Assembly: GCF_009649745.1 (NCBI RefSeq)
Contig: NZ_WJNG01000003.1
Span: 124,001-188,000, forward strand
DNA length: 64,000 nucleotides
DNA from: Aquibacillus halophilus
GTDB lineage: Bacteria > Bacillota > Bacilli > Bacillales > Amphibacillaceae
Direction of reading: 5' to 3'
The notes beneath the pieces were generated by a model. That model had not been told where the DNA came from. It searched no databases and was given only the letters and a program-made list of their open reading frames with translations. The translations under genes and the position numbers were made by a program. How positions within the stretch are numbered: the first letter of the stretch is position 1; the number at the start of each line of letters is the position of its first letter. Shown piece after piece: positions 42,683 to 51,506 of this stretch.

Positions 42683-44104
42683 TTATAGTAGTCGAAAAAA
42701 AGGTATTTCATTTATAGTTTCAACTATATATGGAGCTGAAACTACACCTGACTGAGACTTTGTGACCTGTAGGTATTGGTATCTGTTATACACCCATGTC
42801 TTTATAATAACGTCCGACTTTTGTTGAAGCAATGCCAAAGTTTCCTTATCTGTTTTATCAGCATTACAAATTACAAATGAAGTAATTCCAATTTCTTTTT
42901 CTGCTGCTACTAACTCGACGTAAATATCTTTTACAAAATCTATGCCTCTCTTTTCCAGAATCGAATTTATATTGTATACCCAAAACCATTCTCCATCTCT
43001 ACTATCTAGGTCATTTTTTACAAATGCGACTAGTTCTTCAAATATAAATGCCTTAAAACTCTCGTTGTCTAAGTTCGCTATGTTATAAACATGTGAAGCA
43101 ATCTTAGGATTTATCACCCTATTATATTGTTCAGTAAAAACGCCCTTTTTATTTAAAATATATTCCTCTAAATCAATATTGTAGCTTTTAAAAAGCTTAA
43201 GTAATTCATCTATTGTTATAGTATTTGATAAAAGATAGGCAAACTTTCTATCTTTCTTTAAGAGTTCGCTCACAATGGACATAAGAATACGCTTATACCC
43301 AGCAATACTATCTACTTCTAATAAATAAATTAGCCCTTTTTGAATTCCACCATCTAATGATTTATCGAGCAATTTATCGCCAGTGGTAACAGATGAATCA
43401 TAGGAAGAAGTAACCCTATTCACAGGTATGTGAGGAGGAACAAGGTAAATTCCCTCGTCTATAAATCGATAGGTATGTGTTCCCTCAAAAACTTTAGTTC
43501 CTCTCATCTTTACAACTTCCAACGTTCTTTCCTTATAATCATCAAATTTTTCGACAAAATCTAATTGAATCACACCATCAAAAAGAAAGTTTTCAAAGGG
43601 AATTTCGCTTTGACGAGTAGATTGTTCTACAATCAAAAGAGACGTCAACCGGTTTCTTACAAGTGAGTTTTTTAAGGAATATATTGATTTCCTCATTTCT
43701 TGATCACCTTGCTCAAGATACTTAATTAAACTTAAACTGTCTATTACAACCCTTTGGCAGTTTATCGATTGAACCAGTTCCTCAAATAAACCAGATGGCT
43801 GTAGCATTTCTCTAAGTAAAATTTCAGGTGAAAGAGTAACAACTTTTAAGAGGTTTTCACCTTCCAGTTTTTCAATATCAATTCCATAATTTAGCATATC
43901 ACTATAAATTTGTTCCGGTAATTCCTCAAACGTTATATATAAACCAGGCTCACCTATCATGGTGCCTTGGTGTAAAAATTGAACTCCTATTGTAGTTTTA
44001 CCTGTCCCTGGTGCCCCTGTTATAACAACACCGTTGCCCTTAGGAATACCGCCACTAAGAACCATATCTAAACCTTTTATCCCAGTTTTTATAAGCTCTT
44101 TCAT
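42683..44104 (-). CDS. KaiC-like RecA-superfamily ATPase
   Basis: 473 aa with two KaiC domains. Domain 1 (about 1-235) starts TGIKGLDMVLSGGIPKG, Walker A GAPGTGKTTIG, a paired glutamate TFEELPEQ, Walker B VVIDSLSLI and the trailing VKMRGTKVFEGTHTYRF. Domain 2 (about 245-470) keeps the fold (GDKLLDKSLDGGIQKGLIYL) but its Walker A is lost (LLEVDSIAGYKR). So ATP hydrolysis is likely only in domain 1, with domain 2 regulatory. ATG 44104 is chosen after GAGAGG; an in-frame ATG at 44134 lacks a site. KaiC homologues outside cyanobacteria are found in stress and signalling roles. No KaiB is present. Confidence 0.9.
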   Translation of the reverse strand: MKELIKTGIKGLDMVLSGGIPKGNGVVITGAPGTGKTTIGVQFLHQGTMIGEPGLYITFEELPEQIYSDMLNYGIDIEKLEGENLLKVVTLSPEILLREMLQPSGLFEELVQSINCQRVVIDSLSLIKYLEQGDQEMRKSIYSLKNSLVRNRLTSLLIVEQSTRQSEIPFENFLFDGVIQLDFVEKFDDYKERTLEVVKMRGTKVFEGTHTYRFIDEGIYLVPPHIPVNRVTSSYDSSVTTGDKLLDKSLDGGIQKGLIYLLEVDSIAGYKRILMSIVSELLKKDRKFAYLLSNTITIDELLKLFKSYNIDLEEYILNKKGVFTEQYNRVINPKIASHVYNIANLDNESFKAFIFEELVAFVKNDLDSRDGEWFWVYNINSILEKRGIDFVKDIYVELVAAEKEIGITSFVICNADKTDKETLALLQQKSDVIIKTWVYNRYQYLQVTKSQSGVVSAPYIVETINEIPFFRLL

Positions 44105-44387
44105 CGATATACCTCTCTTTCCATGATTATCCATTATAACACAAACAATTGTGGATAATCATTAGCATTGGCTAAATCTAGTGTCCATAATGATCCAGGG
44201 CTCGTTCAAATTTAGTTCGGTTTAAATAAAGGGTAACATATCGATGATAAGTAACAAAAGGAAGTTTCAATAAAACTTGATTATAAGTAACTAGTGTTGG
44301 GAAAATACTATTGTTGGATAGAAACTTTTGAAGAACCAATTATTCCTTACCATAAAGCTTGATTTGTAATGGTAGTACTAAGAATCA

Positions 44388-45211
44388 TTTGCTTCAGGTG
44401 TCATTGAAAAGATAGTTGATACAATCCTACATTTCGAAAAAGGGCCAGACATAAGCAAAGAAGGAATACCAATACCTATCGGGTTTGGAGAGCAAGACAT
44501 TATGAAAGAGACACCACGTTTATTTAGTGATAAATTTATGTTGTTTTATATTACAGAAATGTCTAAAGATTCTCTTACAATCTATTCCAACGCGCTTTCC
44601 ACCTCATCAAGACAAGATGTTGTTGATTATTTTAAGATGTGTGTTTAAATAATTCGGTAATCACCTATGAAAAAGGACTACATTTATCACTTCTCCAACC
44701 ATTCCATATCCAAATAAAGTTGATTTTGTTGTGACGGAATCATTTATCTCAGTAATAGCGGGTAAGTTCAGACCTTTAACTGGATAGAGATAATACAATT
44801 ACAAATTAACATAAACACAAATATATTAGGTAAATCACTAATTTTGGGATTTAGTCAAGTTGCGTCATCAGAAAAATTAAGAAAGTATTTTCGCGAAGGA
44901 GTCAAAGTATCAGATAGACAATTAAACAACTAGGAAATTCCTTATAACTGATAATCTAACTACTCCAAATATCATGGATGCTGAAATTTTTGATTCTCCT
45001 ACTCCACCATTTTCTAATAAGCTAATGCTTTATCACACACCTCTTGCCAACACTATCGGCATTTCAAACCTGGTCAATTAACTATACTCACAGGAGATAT
45101 AGTTAAATATGCAAATGAAGGAATGAATCTTATGATTGGTAATTGATGGCTAGAAGAACCTCCGACGGCTGCGGTCCGTAGAAAGATTTCAAAAAAATCT
45201 AATGGAAGTTA
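44388..45211 (+). pseudogene. DUF3231 family gene, decayed
   Basis: Family segments appear in order but in changing frames. They are VIEKIVDTILHFEKGPDISK, LFSDKFMLFYITEMSKDSL, SNALSTSSRQDVVDYF, then YPNKVDFVVTESFISVIAGK, SLILGFSQVASSEKLRKYF, FLITDNLTTPNIMDAEIFD, PPFSNKLMLYHTPLANTIGI, and the ending WLEEPPTAAVRRKISKK. Several stops and frameshifts separate them. It is a different DUF3231 lineage from the intact gene at 31903. Confidence 0.8.
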
Positions 45212-45275
45212 ACCTGTGGAATGTCATGTGGGTTCTATGAAAAATAAACAATCAAAAGATCACTTGTGAATCATT

Positions 45276-45348
45276 ACACTTAAAGTGACGGGTGCTTTAC
45301 TTCAATAAAGAATTGCCACCCTTGTTCCACTAACGCAGCAGTATAGTT
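45276..45348. repeat. Dispersed palindromic repeat copy cut by the group II intron
   Basis: TTAAAGTGACGGGTGCTTTA, AATAAAGAATTGCC, CCTTGTTCCACTAACGCAGC, then AGTATAGTT. The expected right end of the palindrome is interrupted where the intron 5' end GTGCG begins. Confidence 0.65.
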
Positions 45349-47783
45349 GTGCGAAATGTTCCTAGCTTAAATGGAGGATGGTCACATTTCTCTGGTAAAG
45401 GCTAGGCAATTCCTTGTGGAATTGAAGGATTATATCGAAGAATCAAATGAAGAGGTAACGCTCGGAAGGGTTCTCTCTTAGTCGATTAGCACTGAATTCA
45501 GTAAGGATGATAGTGTTAAGAGCTCGGTGAAAAGGCGTAAGAATTTACCGTACCAGTGAAGTTTAGCTGACGAAAGCCTACCCGCGATGGTGGTGTAAAT
45601 CATGATGCTTGAGTTGAATGAATATGGTGAGTATGCGAATAAACCTAAAAGAAAAAGGTTAAGCTGACAAACTTCTGAATGTACGGGTCTAGAACTGCAA
45701 TACATAGAAATGTGTATATCACCAAATGTGAGGTTAACTGTGGGTGAGTAAAACTAATTAATATGAAAATCCATGATATGTTAAAGGCATATGAAAGTTA
45801 ACAGGCTTACAGGAAGCACCTAAGTTCATTTTATAATAAATATAATTCAACGTTGTAAGCTGATGACGTGGAGGTCTTACTTCCGATGAAACGGCAATAA
45901 GGAAAACCATAATGACAATAGTTATGGTATAACTTATTTTTGTATCAGTGAAAGTGGTGGCACGGTACCAATGAAGTGTCTAATTAACACAGAGGGATAG
46001 CCACTAGACTAATGAAGAATCATTCAACCATGTAAGGCAGATCTTTATCGGTTAATAAGGTTCTCGTGAGACTAAAAGAGGTTTAACTCCGAAAGGGGTA
46101 GCCAACTTATTGAAACGGAAGAAACTGAGGCATAACGAGTATTACAATCTACAAGAGTGTTTCGACACTCTTTATGCTCGTAGTACCAATGGTGAAAAGT
46201 TTTATGGATTAATAGAATTGATGAGTTCTAATGAGAATATACGTCTTGCCTATCGAAATATAAAGAGAAACACTGGAAGTAAAACGGCAGGCACAGATAA
46301 ATTAACAATTAAAGATATTAGTCACTTGTCAGTGGAAGATGTAATAGTAAAGGTTCAAGAGATGTTTCAATTATATGAACCACAAAAAGTTAGACGTGTT
46401 TTGATTCCAAAAGCAAATGGTAAGAATCGACCTCTAGGAATCCCAACTATTTGGGATAGGACTTTTCAACAGTGCATTCTGCAAGTATTAGAACCCATTT
46501 GTGAAGCGAAGTTTCATAAGCATAATTATGGATTCAGACCGAATAGAAGTACCCATCATGCGAAAGCAAGATTTGAATTTTTAATCAACCAATCTGGGCT
46601 TCACCATTGTATTGATGTTGATATTAAAGGTTTCTTTGATAATGTTAATCATAGTAAACTCTTAAAACAAATTTGGTATTTAGGTATAAGAGATAGGTCA
46701 TTAATCGCCATTATTTCAAAACTATTAAAAGCTGAAATTCATGGTGAAGGTGTACCAACTAAAGGAACACCGCAAGGTGGCATTCTATCTCCACTACTTT
46801 CAAATATCGTTTTAAATGAACTAGATTGGTGGATAAGTAATCAATGGGAAACTTTCACAACTGAGTTCCAATACAAAACAAATGGGATTAAATATCAAGC
46901 ACTAAAGAAGTCTGAACTAAAAGAATGTTATATTGTCCGCTATGCGGACGACTTCAAGGTGCTTTGTCGCACACGTTCACAAGCAATCAGAATGAACTGC
47001 GCAATTAAAGATTTTCTGATGACTAGACTGCACCTCGAAACTAGTGAAGAAAAGTCTAAGGTAATAAACCTAAAGAAAAATTCTTCCGAATTTTTAGGAT
47101 TTTCCATTAAGGCAGTTAGAAAGGGCAAAACGAGATTTGGCTATGTAGCCAAGTCAAATATGTCTAAGAAAGCAAAGCTAAATGCTTCCAACAAAATAAA
47201 AGAAGCAATCAAAGCTGTTCAAAAACATCCTGGTAATCAAACCGTTTGGAATTTTAATACTATCGTTATGGGGATACAAAATTACTATTCAGCAGCCACT
47301 AGAATTACGATAAATCTTAATGAGTTAAACTCTTATCTACGAAAAACGATGTATAATCGCCTAAAGATTCTTAGAACAGACGCAGAATTTCATGAAATGA
47401 CTAAGACATTACAAAAGAGGTATAAAGGATACAATTGCAAACTGTATAAGATACAAAACATGGTTTTTGTACCCATCCATGCCCAAAAATATAAAACGAA
47501 TTTATGCTTTTCCCAGGATACGTGCAATTACACGACCGAAGGTAGAGAAAAGATACACAAAGGGCTAAAAGCCATAAGTAAAGATGTCTTATCTTACATC
47601 ATGAAAAGTTTTATTCCTAATCGAACAATTGAATATAACGACAATCGAATAAGTAAATTTATCGCTCAGTATGGTAAGTGTGCCATTTCTGGAATAGAAC
47701 TAGGTCTAAATGATTGGCATTGCCACCATAAGAATCCTTATCATCTTTCAAAAGATGATTCATTCTCTAATCTAGTTATACTG
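45349..47783 (+). mobile_element. Group II intron, 3'-truncated
   Basis: The 5' end GTGCGAAATGTTCCTAGC has the group II consensus GUGYG and is followed by ~760 bases of structured RNA (domains I-III) before the intron-encoded protein. The protein's HNH domain stops abruptly at about residue 558 (47783) and the frame runs into membrane-helix sequence of an unrelated GGDEF gene. No domain V or VI is found afterwards. The 3' end was therefore deleted, and the intron cannot splice in cis. Confidence 0.8.
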
Positions 47784-47840
47784 CGTATTTTATTCTTTAC
47801 TACAATTATCCTCCTTTTAAATTCCCTTTTTTTGCTTTGA
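46110..47840 (+). CDS. ltrA: Group II intron reverse transcriptase/maturase, C-terminus replaced
   Basis: 576 codons from TTG behind GAAAGGGG. Reverse transcriptase blocks: NRPLGIPTIWDRTFQQCIL, FRPNRSTHHAK, GTPQGGILSPLLSNIVLNEL and catalytic YADDF (IVRYADDFKVLC); then the maturase domain and most of an HNH endonuclease (CAISGIELG, WHCHHKNPY, SNLVIL). The last 18 residues (RILFFTTIILLLNSLFLL) are foreign, from the fused downstream gene. The endonuclease lacks its last metal-binding part, so mobility is probably lost while RT and maturase parts look whole. Confidence 0.85.
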   Translation: MKRKKLRHNEYYNLQECFDTLYARSTNGEKFYGLIELMSSNENIRLAYRNIKRNTGSKTAGTDKLTIKDISHLSVEDVIVKVQEMFQLYEPQKVRRVLIPKANGKNRPLGIPTIWDRTFQQCILQVLEPICEAKFHKHNYGFRPNRSTHHAKARFEFLINQSGLHHCIDVDIKGFFDNVNHSKLLKQIWYLGIRDRSLIAIISKLLKAEIHGEGVPTKGTPQGGILSPLLSNIVLNELDWWISNQWETFTTEFQYKTNGIKYQALKKSELKECYIVRYADDFKVLCRTRSQAIRMNCAIKDFLMTRLHLETSEEKSKVINLKKNSSEFLGFSIKAVRKGKTRFGYVAKSNMSKKAKLNASNKIKEAIKAVQKHPGNQTVWNFNTIVMGIQNYYSAATRITINLNELNSYLRKTMYNRLKILRTDAEFHEMTKTLQKRYKGYNCKLYKIQNMVFVPIHAQKYKTNLCFSQDTCNYTTEGREKIHKGLKAISKDVLSYIMKSFIPNRTIEYNDNRISKFIAQYGKCAISGIELGLNDWHCHHKNPYHLSKDDSFSNLVILRILFFTTIILLLNSLFLL

Positions 47841-48387
47841 TCATGTTACCTGTTTGTTTATTGCTAGGAAAACAATATGACATGATAAAATTTCTTTCAG
47901 GAAATGATACCTTAACAAAACTATATAATAGGAGATACGTTATCGATACCTTTCCTAAACTTAACTTCTAATGGATAAAAAAAAGGAGAAATTAATATTA
48001 TTTCTTATTGATGTGAACAATTTTAAAATGGTAAATGATAATTATGGACACGAGACGGGAGATAATGTTCTTAAACATCTTTCAAATTTACTATTAGTTA
48101 ATACAAGTAAAAGTGACATTGTTGCTCGTTATGCAGGTGATGAATTTATTATTATTTCCCCTTTTACCGACGAAAAGGGGAAGGATATAATTATTAAGCA
48201 AATTAATGAAGAATTAAGGGGATTATCTGAAAAGTTAAATATAGATATCTCTGTTTCAATTGGAACTTCTGTGTACCCTAATGACGCGAAAACATTAGAT
48301 AGTTTATTAAATATTGCTGATCATAGTATGTATAAAAAAAAGAATGTTTTTAAAGAAGAATCCCATGAATTTAAACGGGGAGTCTAA
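47784..48387 (+). pseudogene. GGDEF-domain gene, 5' truncated and frameshifted
   Basis: Sequence after the intron breakpoint reads a membrane helix (LRILFFTTIILLLNSLFLL), MLPVCLLLGKQYDMIKFLSG, then NDTLTKLYNRRYVIDTFPKL (start of GGDEF), then a frame change near 47965, and MDKKKEKLILFLIDVNNFKM, NDNYGHETGDNVL, YAGDEFIII to the stop at 48387. No RxxD site. The membrane sensor part was lost in the same deletion that removed the intron 3' end. It has no UGA comparable to the other two GGDEF genes. Confidence 0.75.
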
Positions 48388-48465
48388 AACATCTATCCTT
48401 TTTTCGGTATTGTATTCAGACGTTTTCTGAGGTCTTTCTAGATAAGTGAAATTTATTTTCTTCAA

Positions 48466-48524
48466 CTATAGGGTCTTTCCTTGAATAAGGAATTGCACTC
48501 CTTGTTCAACTATTGAAGCAGTAA
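48466..48524. repeat. Dispersed palindromic repeat copy
   Basis: CTATAGGGTCTTTCCTTGAA, TAAGGAATTGCACTCCTTGT, TCAACTATTGAAGCAGTAAT. Close to a GCGTAGTAGACTC hairpin (about 48555) shared with 29808. Confidence 0.6.
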
Positions 48525-48621
48525 TGTACAATAAGAAAATCATCATTCTGTACAGCGTAGTAGACTCTTATCGCGCAACAAGAAATAGAAACATTTGTAA
48601 TAAAAAGAGCAAAGATAATAA

Positions 48622-49212
48622 TCATCTTCGCTCTATCTTCTTAAACCTCGTTATTATGAACCAACAAATTATTGCTAATAGCCAATAGATAGGGAATGAA
48701 TAAATGTTCTTCCAAGTAATCTCCTGATATATATTAAAAAATTCCATAAATCGTTCAGCTAAAAATGCCAGGAATGCGGATTGAAGACCTGAGATGAGAA
48801 AAAAATCTTTAAATTCCCCCCCCCAACGTTGATAAATCAACATAAACGGAATAATTACAATACCTACATCGTAAGGGTATAATTGTGGGTTCAGGTAAGG
48901 TGTTAAACGCACAGGATATACCCATGCCAATGCATTACTCCCAATGGAATCAAGAGTAATAGCAGAAACTGCATAAAATAATCCATAAGCTGTAACCTCT
49001 GTAATTCTCTGGTTATCAGTAAACATCCACCATACAATGGGAGATGAAATACTAAGAATAACTAATAGCCACCATTTCCATGTATAAAGATTATGTTCTC
49101 TCCAAAAGTTTTGAAGCGAATCTTGAAAAGTTTTTTCTATTTGTATTAAATCCTCAATAGGAATTGTATTTAACATTAAAAACTGATAAAAGTCCAAAGG
49201 TACTGTGCTCAT
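48622..49212 (-). CDS. CBO0543-like membrane protein
   Basis: 196 aa with about five membrane helices after a charged N-terminus. Conserved-looking blocks WWMFTDNQRITEVTAYGL, DSIGSNALAWVYPVRLTP and YPYDVGIVIIPFMLIYQRWG match the CBO0543 family of Bacillus and Clostridium integral proteins. Function unknown. Monocistronic on the minus strand, with the repeat copy at 49291 upstream. Confidence 0.75.
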   Translation of the reverse strand: MSTVPLDFYQFLMLNTIPIEDLIQIEKTFQDSLQNFWREHNLYTWKWWLLVILSISSPIVWWMFTDNQRITEVTAYGLFYAVSAITLDSIGSNALAWVYPVRLTPYLNPQLYPYDVGIVIIPFMLIYQRWGGEFKDFFLISGLQSAFLAFLAERFMEFFNIYQEITWKNIYSFPIYWLLAIICWFIITRFKKIERR

Positions 49213-49290
49213 TTATAAACACCCTAAGTTGTTTGATATATAGGTATGATTCATCAAACAACAGTAATATATTCACTATTCAACTAACGG

Positions 49291-49415
49291 ATGATACTAC
49301 GCATTCAAACCACATCTGTTTGCACTGAAATTGTGAAGACTTCACTTAAAGTAACGGGTGCTTTACTTTAATAAGGCGAAGTCAACCTTGTTTCACTAAC
49401 GACGCAGGTTAGTTT
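49291..49415. repeat. Dispersed repeat, most complete copy
   Basis: Both parts are present: GATACTACGCATTCAAACCA, CATCTGTTTGCACTG, TTGTGAAG, CACTTAAAGTAACGGGTGCT, AATAAGGCG, CCTTGTTTCACTAACGACGC, AGGTTAGTTT. It defines the order of the composite unit. Confidence 0.7.
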
Positions 49416-49431
49416 AATTAGGAGGAGAAAA

Positions 49432-49847
49432 ATGAAATCTATAATAAGTTATTTTTTATATGCTCTTCTATTGTTTGGGACATTACTTTTAGTGTCATAC
49501 ATTGATTTCAGATTAGAAAAATAATTGCAAAACAAGACTATCGTGTGTGGAAATGGATAACGATTAAACAGTTTTTGTTTATTCCAGTCGGGTTTGCGCT
49601 TGCTTTCCCTTACTTAATCAAAAATTTTAAGAAAGATGGAAAATGGAAGTTTGATTATAAAAAATTCATATTTTTTGGTATTCCTGCTTTATATTTAACT
49701 TTTTCCTTTAGCCTTTACTATAATAGTCCTTTGGGCAATCTTGATATTCCTTTGTGGATCAGGATGGATGGAGCTGAAATTGAATTAGGAGGTACTATTT
49801 TAGGATATATAATCTTATCTTGTTTCTTTAAAACCAAGAAGGAGTAG
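49432..49847 (+). pseudogene. Small membrane protein, probably split by a frameshift
   Basis: ATG 49432 behind AGGAGGAG encodes a 30-residue peptide with one membrane helix, ending at TAA 49522. The next frame, open from 49506, continues IRKIIAKQDYRVWKWITIKQ and two or three more membrane helices to TAG 49845. Joined by one frameshift they make a ~138 aa membrane protein. The second part has only a GTG (49545) without a ribosome site, which supports a split gene. Function unknown. Confidence 0.5.
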
Positions 49848-49868
49848 GATACAGTTAATGATTATTCA

Positions 49869-49906
49869 AATAACAGGTGCTTTTCAACAATAAAGTTTTC
49901 AAGTTA
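49869..49906. repeat. Dispersed repeat, short fragment
   Basis: AACAGGTGCTTTTCAACAAT, AAAGTTTTCAAGTTAG. Middle of the unit is missing. Confidence 0.4.
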
Positions 49907-49917
49907 GGAGGTTCCTT

Positions 49918-50013
49918 ATGGGAGGAATAATTAACTTATTCTTAGGAGTCGGTATTGTATTTTTAATAATATTTTTGTTTGTGGTATTTTCCTGTATTAA
50001 AAATAGAAAGTGA
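49918..50013 (+). CDS. 31-aa single-helix membrane peptide
   Basis: ATG 49918 follows TTAGGAGG at six bases. The product is GGIINLFLGVGIVFLIIFLF plus a short basic tail (CIKNRK), a typical small membrane peptide. A repeat copy follows 17 bases after the stop. Could be a regulator of a neighbour or a toxin-like peptide; nothing supports either. Confidence 0.5.
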   Translation: MGGIINLFLGVGIVFLIIFLFVVFSCIKNRK

Positions 50014-50030
50014 TTACTTTTGGCTGTTAA

Positions 50031-50096
50031 GCTAACGGGTGTTTTACTTCAATAAGGAAAAAGCATTTCTTGTTCAACTATTGTAGCAGGTTAGCT
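50031..50096. repeat. Dispersed palindromic repeat copy with clear GCTAAC/GTTAGC ends
   Basis: GCTAACGGGTG ... CAATAAGGAAA, TTTCTTGTTCAACTATTG, TAGCAGGTTAGC. The outer six bases are perfectly self-complementary, with an inner AAGGAAA/TTTCTT stem and a CAATA/TATTG pair. Confidence 0.7.
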
Positions 50097-50142
50097 GAAC
50101 AGGGAATTGAAGCAAATTTAAAGTTAAGGTAGGGGGGAGACG

Positions 50143-50673
50143 ATGAGAAAAATAGTTTATATTTTTTCTGCAATTATAATATTTGGTGTAGGGTTATTTA
50201 TTTATTGGGACTGGACAGAAAGAAATTCCTCTTTTGCTACACCTGAAGAGGCGTTAGGAAGTGTGAAGAACCCCTCTTTGGAAGTGGTAGAGATTATTGA
50301 TACAAAGGTGCTTAAAGGAACCAACTATGCGTATGTATTTTTCTATTCACAAATCGATGAACCTAAAGATTATTATGCTGTATCTGAATTTGAAAAGGGG
50401 AAATATGGTTGGAAGTTTGTTCGTATGTTTGGAGGAGGGAATATTGTAGAAGATAATGCGAATGGTGGTTTAGCCGTAGGTGATGTTGAAAGTGGCGAGT
50501 ATTACGGTTTAGCAACTTCTAACGTTTCTACTGTAAACCTTGTACATCTTGAAGCAAAACTCATTCCATTAGATGAAAAAGATATGAAGATTTGGATATT
50601 CTTCAATCCTACTTCGGAAGATATGAAAAGTAAGCCTGATTTCTTAGATAAAGATGGGAAATTATTAAACTAA
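50143..50673 (+). CDS. Membrane-anchored hypothetical protein
   Basis: 176 aa. One N-terminal membrane helix (about 4-22, no lipobox) then an extracytoplasmic domain rich in beta-type sequence (ALGSVKNPSLEVVEIIDTKV, YAYVFFYSQIDEPKDYYAV). ATG after AGGGGGGAGACG. Its stop codon lies inside the left end of the next repeat copy, giving a tight ORF-plus-repeat unit. Family not recognised. Confidence 0.65.
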   Translation: MRKIVYIFSAIIIFGVGLFIYWDWTERNSSFATPEEALGSVKNPSLEVVEIIDTKVLKGTNYAYVFFYSQIDEPKDYYAVSEFEKGKYGWKFVRMFGGGNIVEDNANGGLAVGDVESGEYYGLATSNVSTVNLVHLEAKLIPLDEKDMKIWIFFNPTSEDMKSKPDFLDKDGKLLN

Positions 50674-50733
50674 GGGGTGCGTTACTTCAAGAAGTAATTA
50701 CATCTCTTGTTCTACTAAAGAAGCAGGTTAGTT
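50668..50733. repeat. Dispersed palindromic repeat copy overlapping a stop codon
   Basis: AACTAAGGGGTGCGTTACTT ... CTCTTGTTCTACTAAAGAAG, CAGGTTAGTT. Begins within the last codons of the preceding ORF. Confidence 0.65.
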
Positions 50734-50763
50734 CAATAAGAAGTAATAAAATGGAGGGATTTG

Positions 50764-51018
50764 GTGAGAAAATCTGTTGGAATATTTTTAGGAACTTTTA
50801 TAGGTAGTTTTATTCTTTTTACGATATTAATCAACTTCTTTCAAGTTGATGGTGGAAACCCATTAGAACCTATCGTATTAGCAATTGGAACGGTCATCAT
50901 ATTATTGCTTTGTTATTTAATTACTTTAATCCATTACCTTATAAAACAACAACAAGGTAATGGTAAAGAAGACGCGAACATTACAGCTTTTTCAGTAGAT
51001 AATGATAAAAGTAACTAA
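50764..51018 (+). CDS. Small two-helix membrane protein
   Basis: 84 aa from GTG 50764 (TTG 50761 also possible) behind GGAGGG. Two hydrophobic helices (about 5-25 and 38-60) and a hydrophilic C-terminal tail (KQQQGNGKEDANITAFS). Followed by a terminator. Family not recognised. Confidence 0.6.
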   Translation: MRKSVGIFLGTFIGSFILFTILINFFQVDGGNPLEPIVLAIGTVIILLLCYLITLIHYLIKQQQGNGKEDANITAFSVDNDKSN

Positions 51019-51045
51019 ATTAATTTTCAATTAACTGGTACAAAG

Positions 51046-51075
51046 AAGATCGTCAATTGCGGCGATCTTTTTTTG
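51046..51075 (+). terminator. Terminator after the two-helix membrane protein
   Basis: AAGATCG pairs with CGATCTT, then seven T residues. Confidence 0.8.
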
Positions 51076-51160
51076 ATTTTTAAAAAATTAATTGGAATTT
51101 TATGTTAAAATTAATTTAGTGGTACTTGAACTTTTGTACTTACAGTAACGCTACAGAAAT
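51046..51160. repeat. Local duplication, copy 1 of 2
   Basis: The hairpin region and the following AT-rich ~100 bases (GGAATTTTATGTTAAAA, then TGTACTTACAGTAACG) are similar to 52063-52165. The duplicated segments flank the Spo0E-like and sigma factor genes. Confidence 0.55.
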
Positions 51161-51240
51161 GTCACAAGAAGCGAAAATATAATAACTTTACTATTTAAAT
51201 TTTGATAATTCTGACGTGTCAATAATAAGTTGAGGTAGGT

Positions 51241-51447
51241 ATGGTGAGAAGAATGTTCACGAACCAAACAAAATTAGATAGAGAAACAATAATTTTATCA
51301 ATTGTCAATAAAAGGACTGAAATGTTAAAGCTAGCAGAAACAAATGGTTTATGCTGCGACGACACAATAAGATGTAGTCAGGAACTTGATTCGTTGTTAA
51401 ACAACTTATCAAAACTATATGCAGAAAATTTAGAGCAGGATAAATAA
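51241..51447 (+). CDS. Spo0E-like sporulation regulatory phosphatase
   Basis: 68 aa (GTG or ATG start near 51241; ATG 51241 used behind TGAGGTAGGT). Two-helix protein with the SQELD signature of the Spo0E/YisI/YnzD family (IRCSQELDSLLNNLSKLY), which removes phosphate from Spo0A and delays sporulation. A helix rich in Arg/Glu precedes the motif. Together with the sigma factor downstream it suggests a control module. Confidence 0.85.
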   Translation: MVRRMFTNQTKLDRETIILSIVNKRTEMLKLAETNGLCCDDTIRCSQELDSLLNNLSKLYAENLEQDK

Positions 51448-51506
51448 ATTATTAACCTAGTTATTTAATATAATTAATTGATATTTCAGAAGGAACTGAT
51501 GTCTTT

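Noticed and set aside
45276-45360. Idea that the intron is a class C intron inserted in an attC-like site
   Set aside because: The intron start does follow a palindromic repeat, but its protein carries an HNH endonuclease domain, which class C introns lack.
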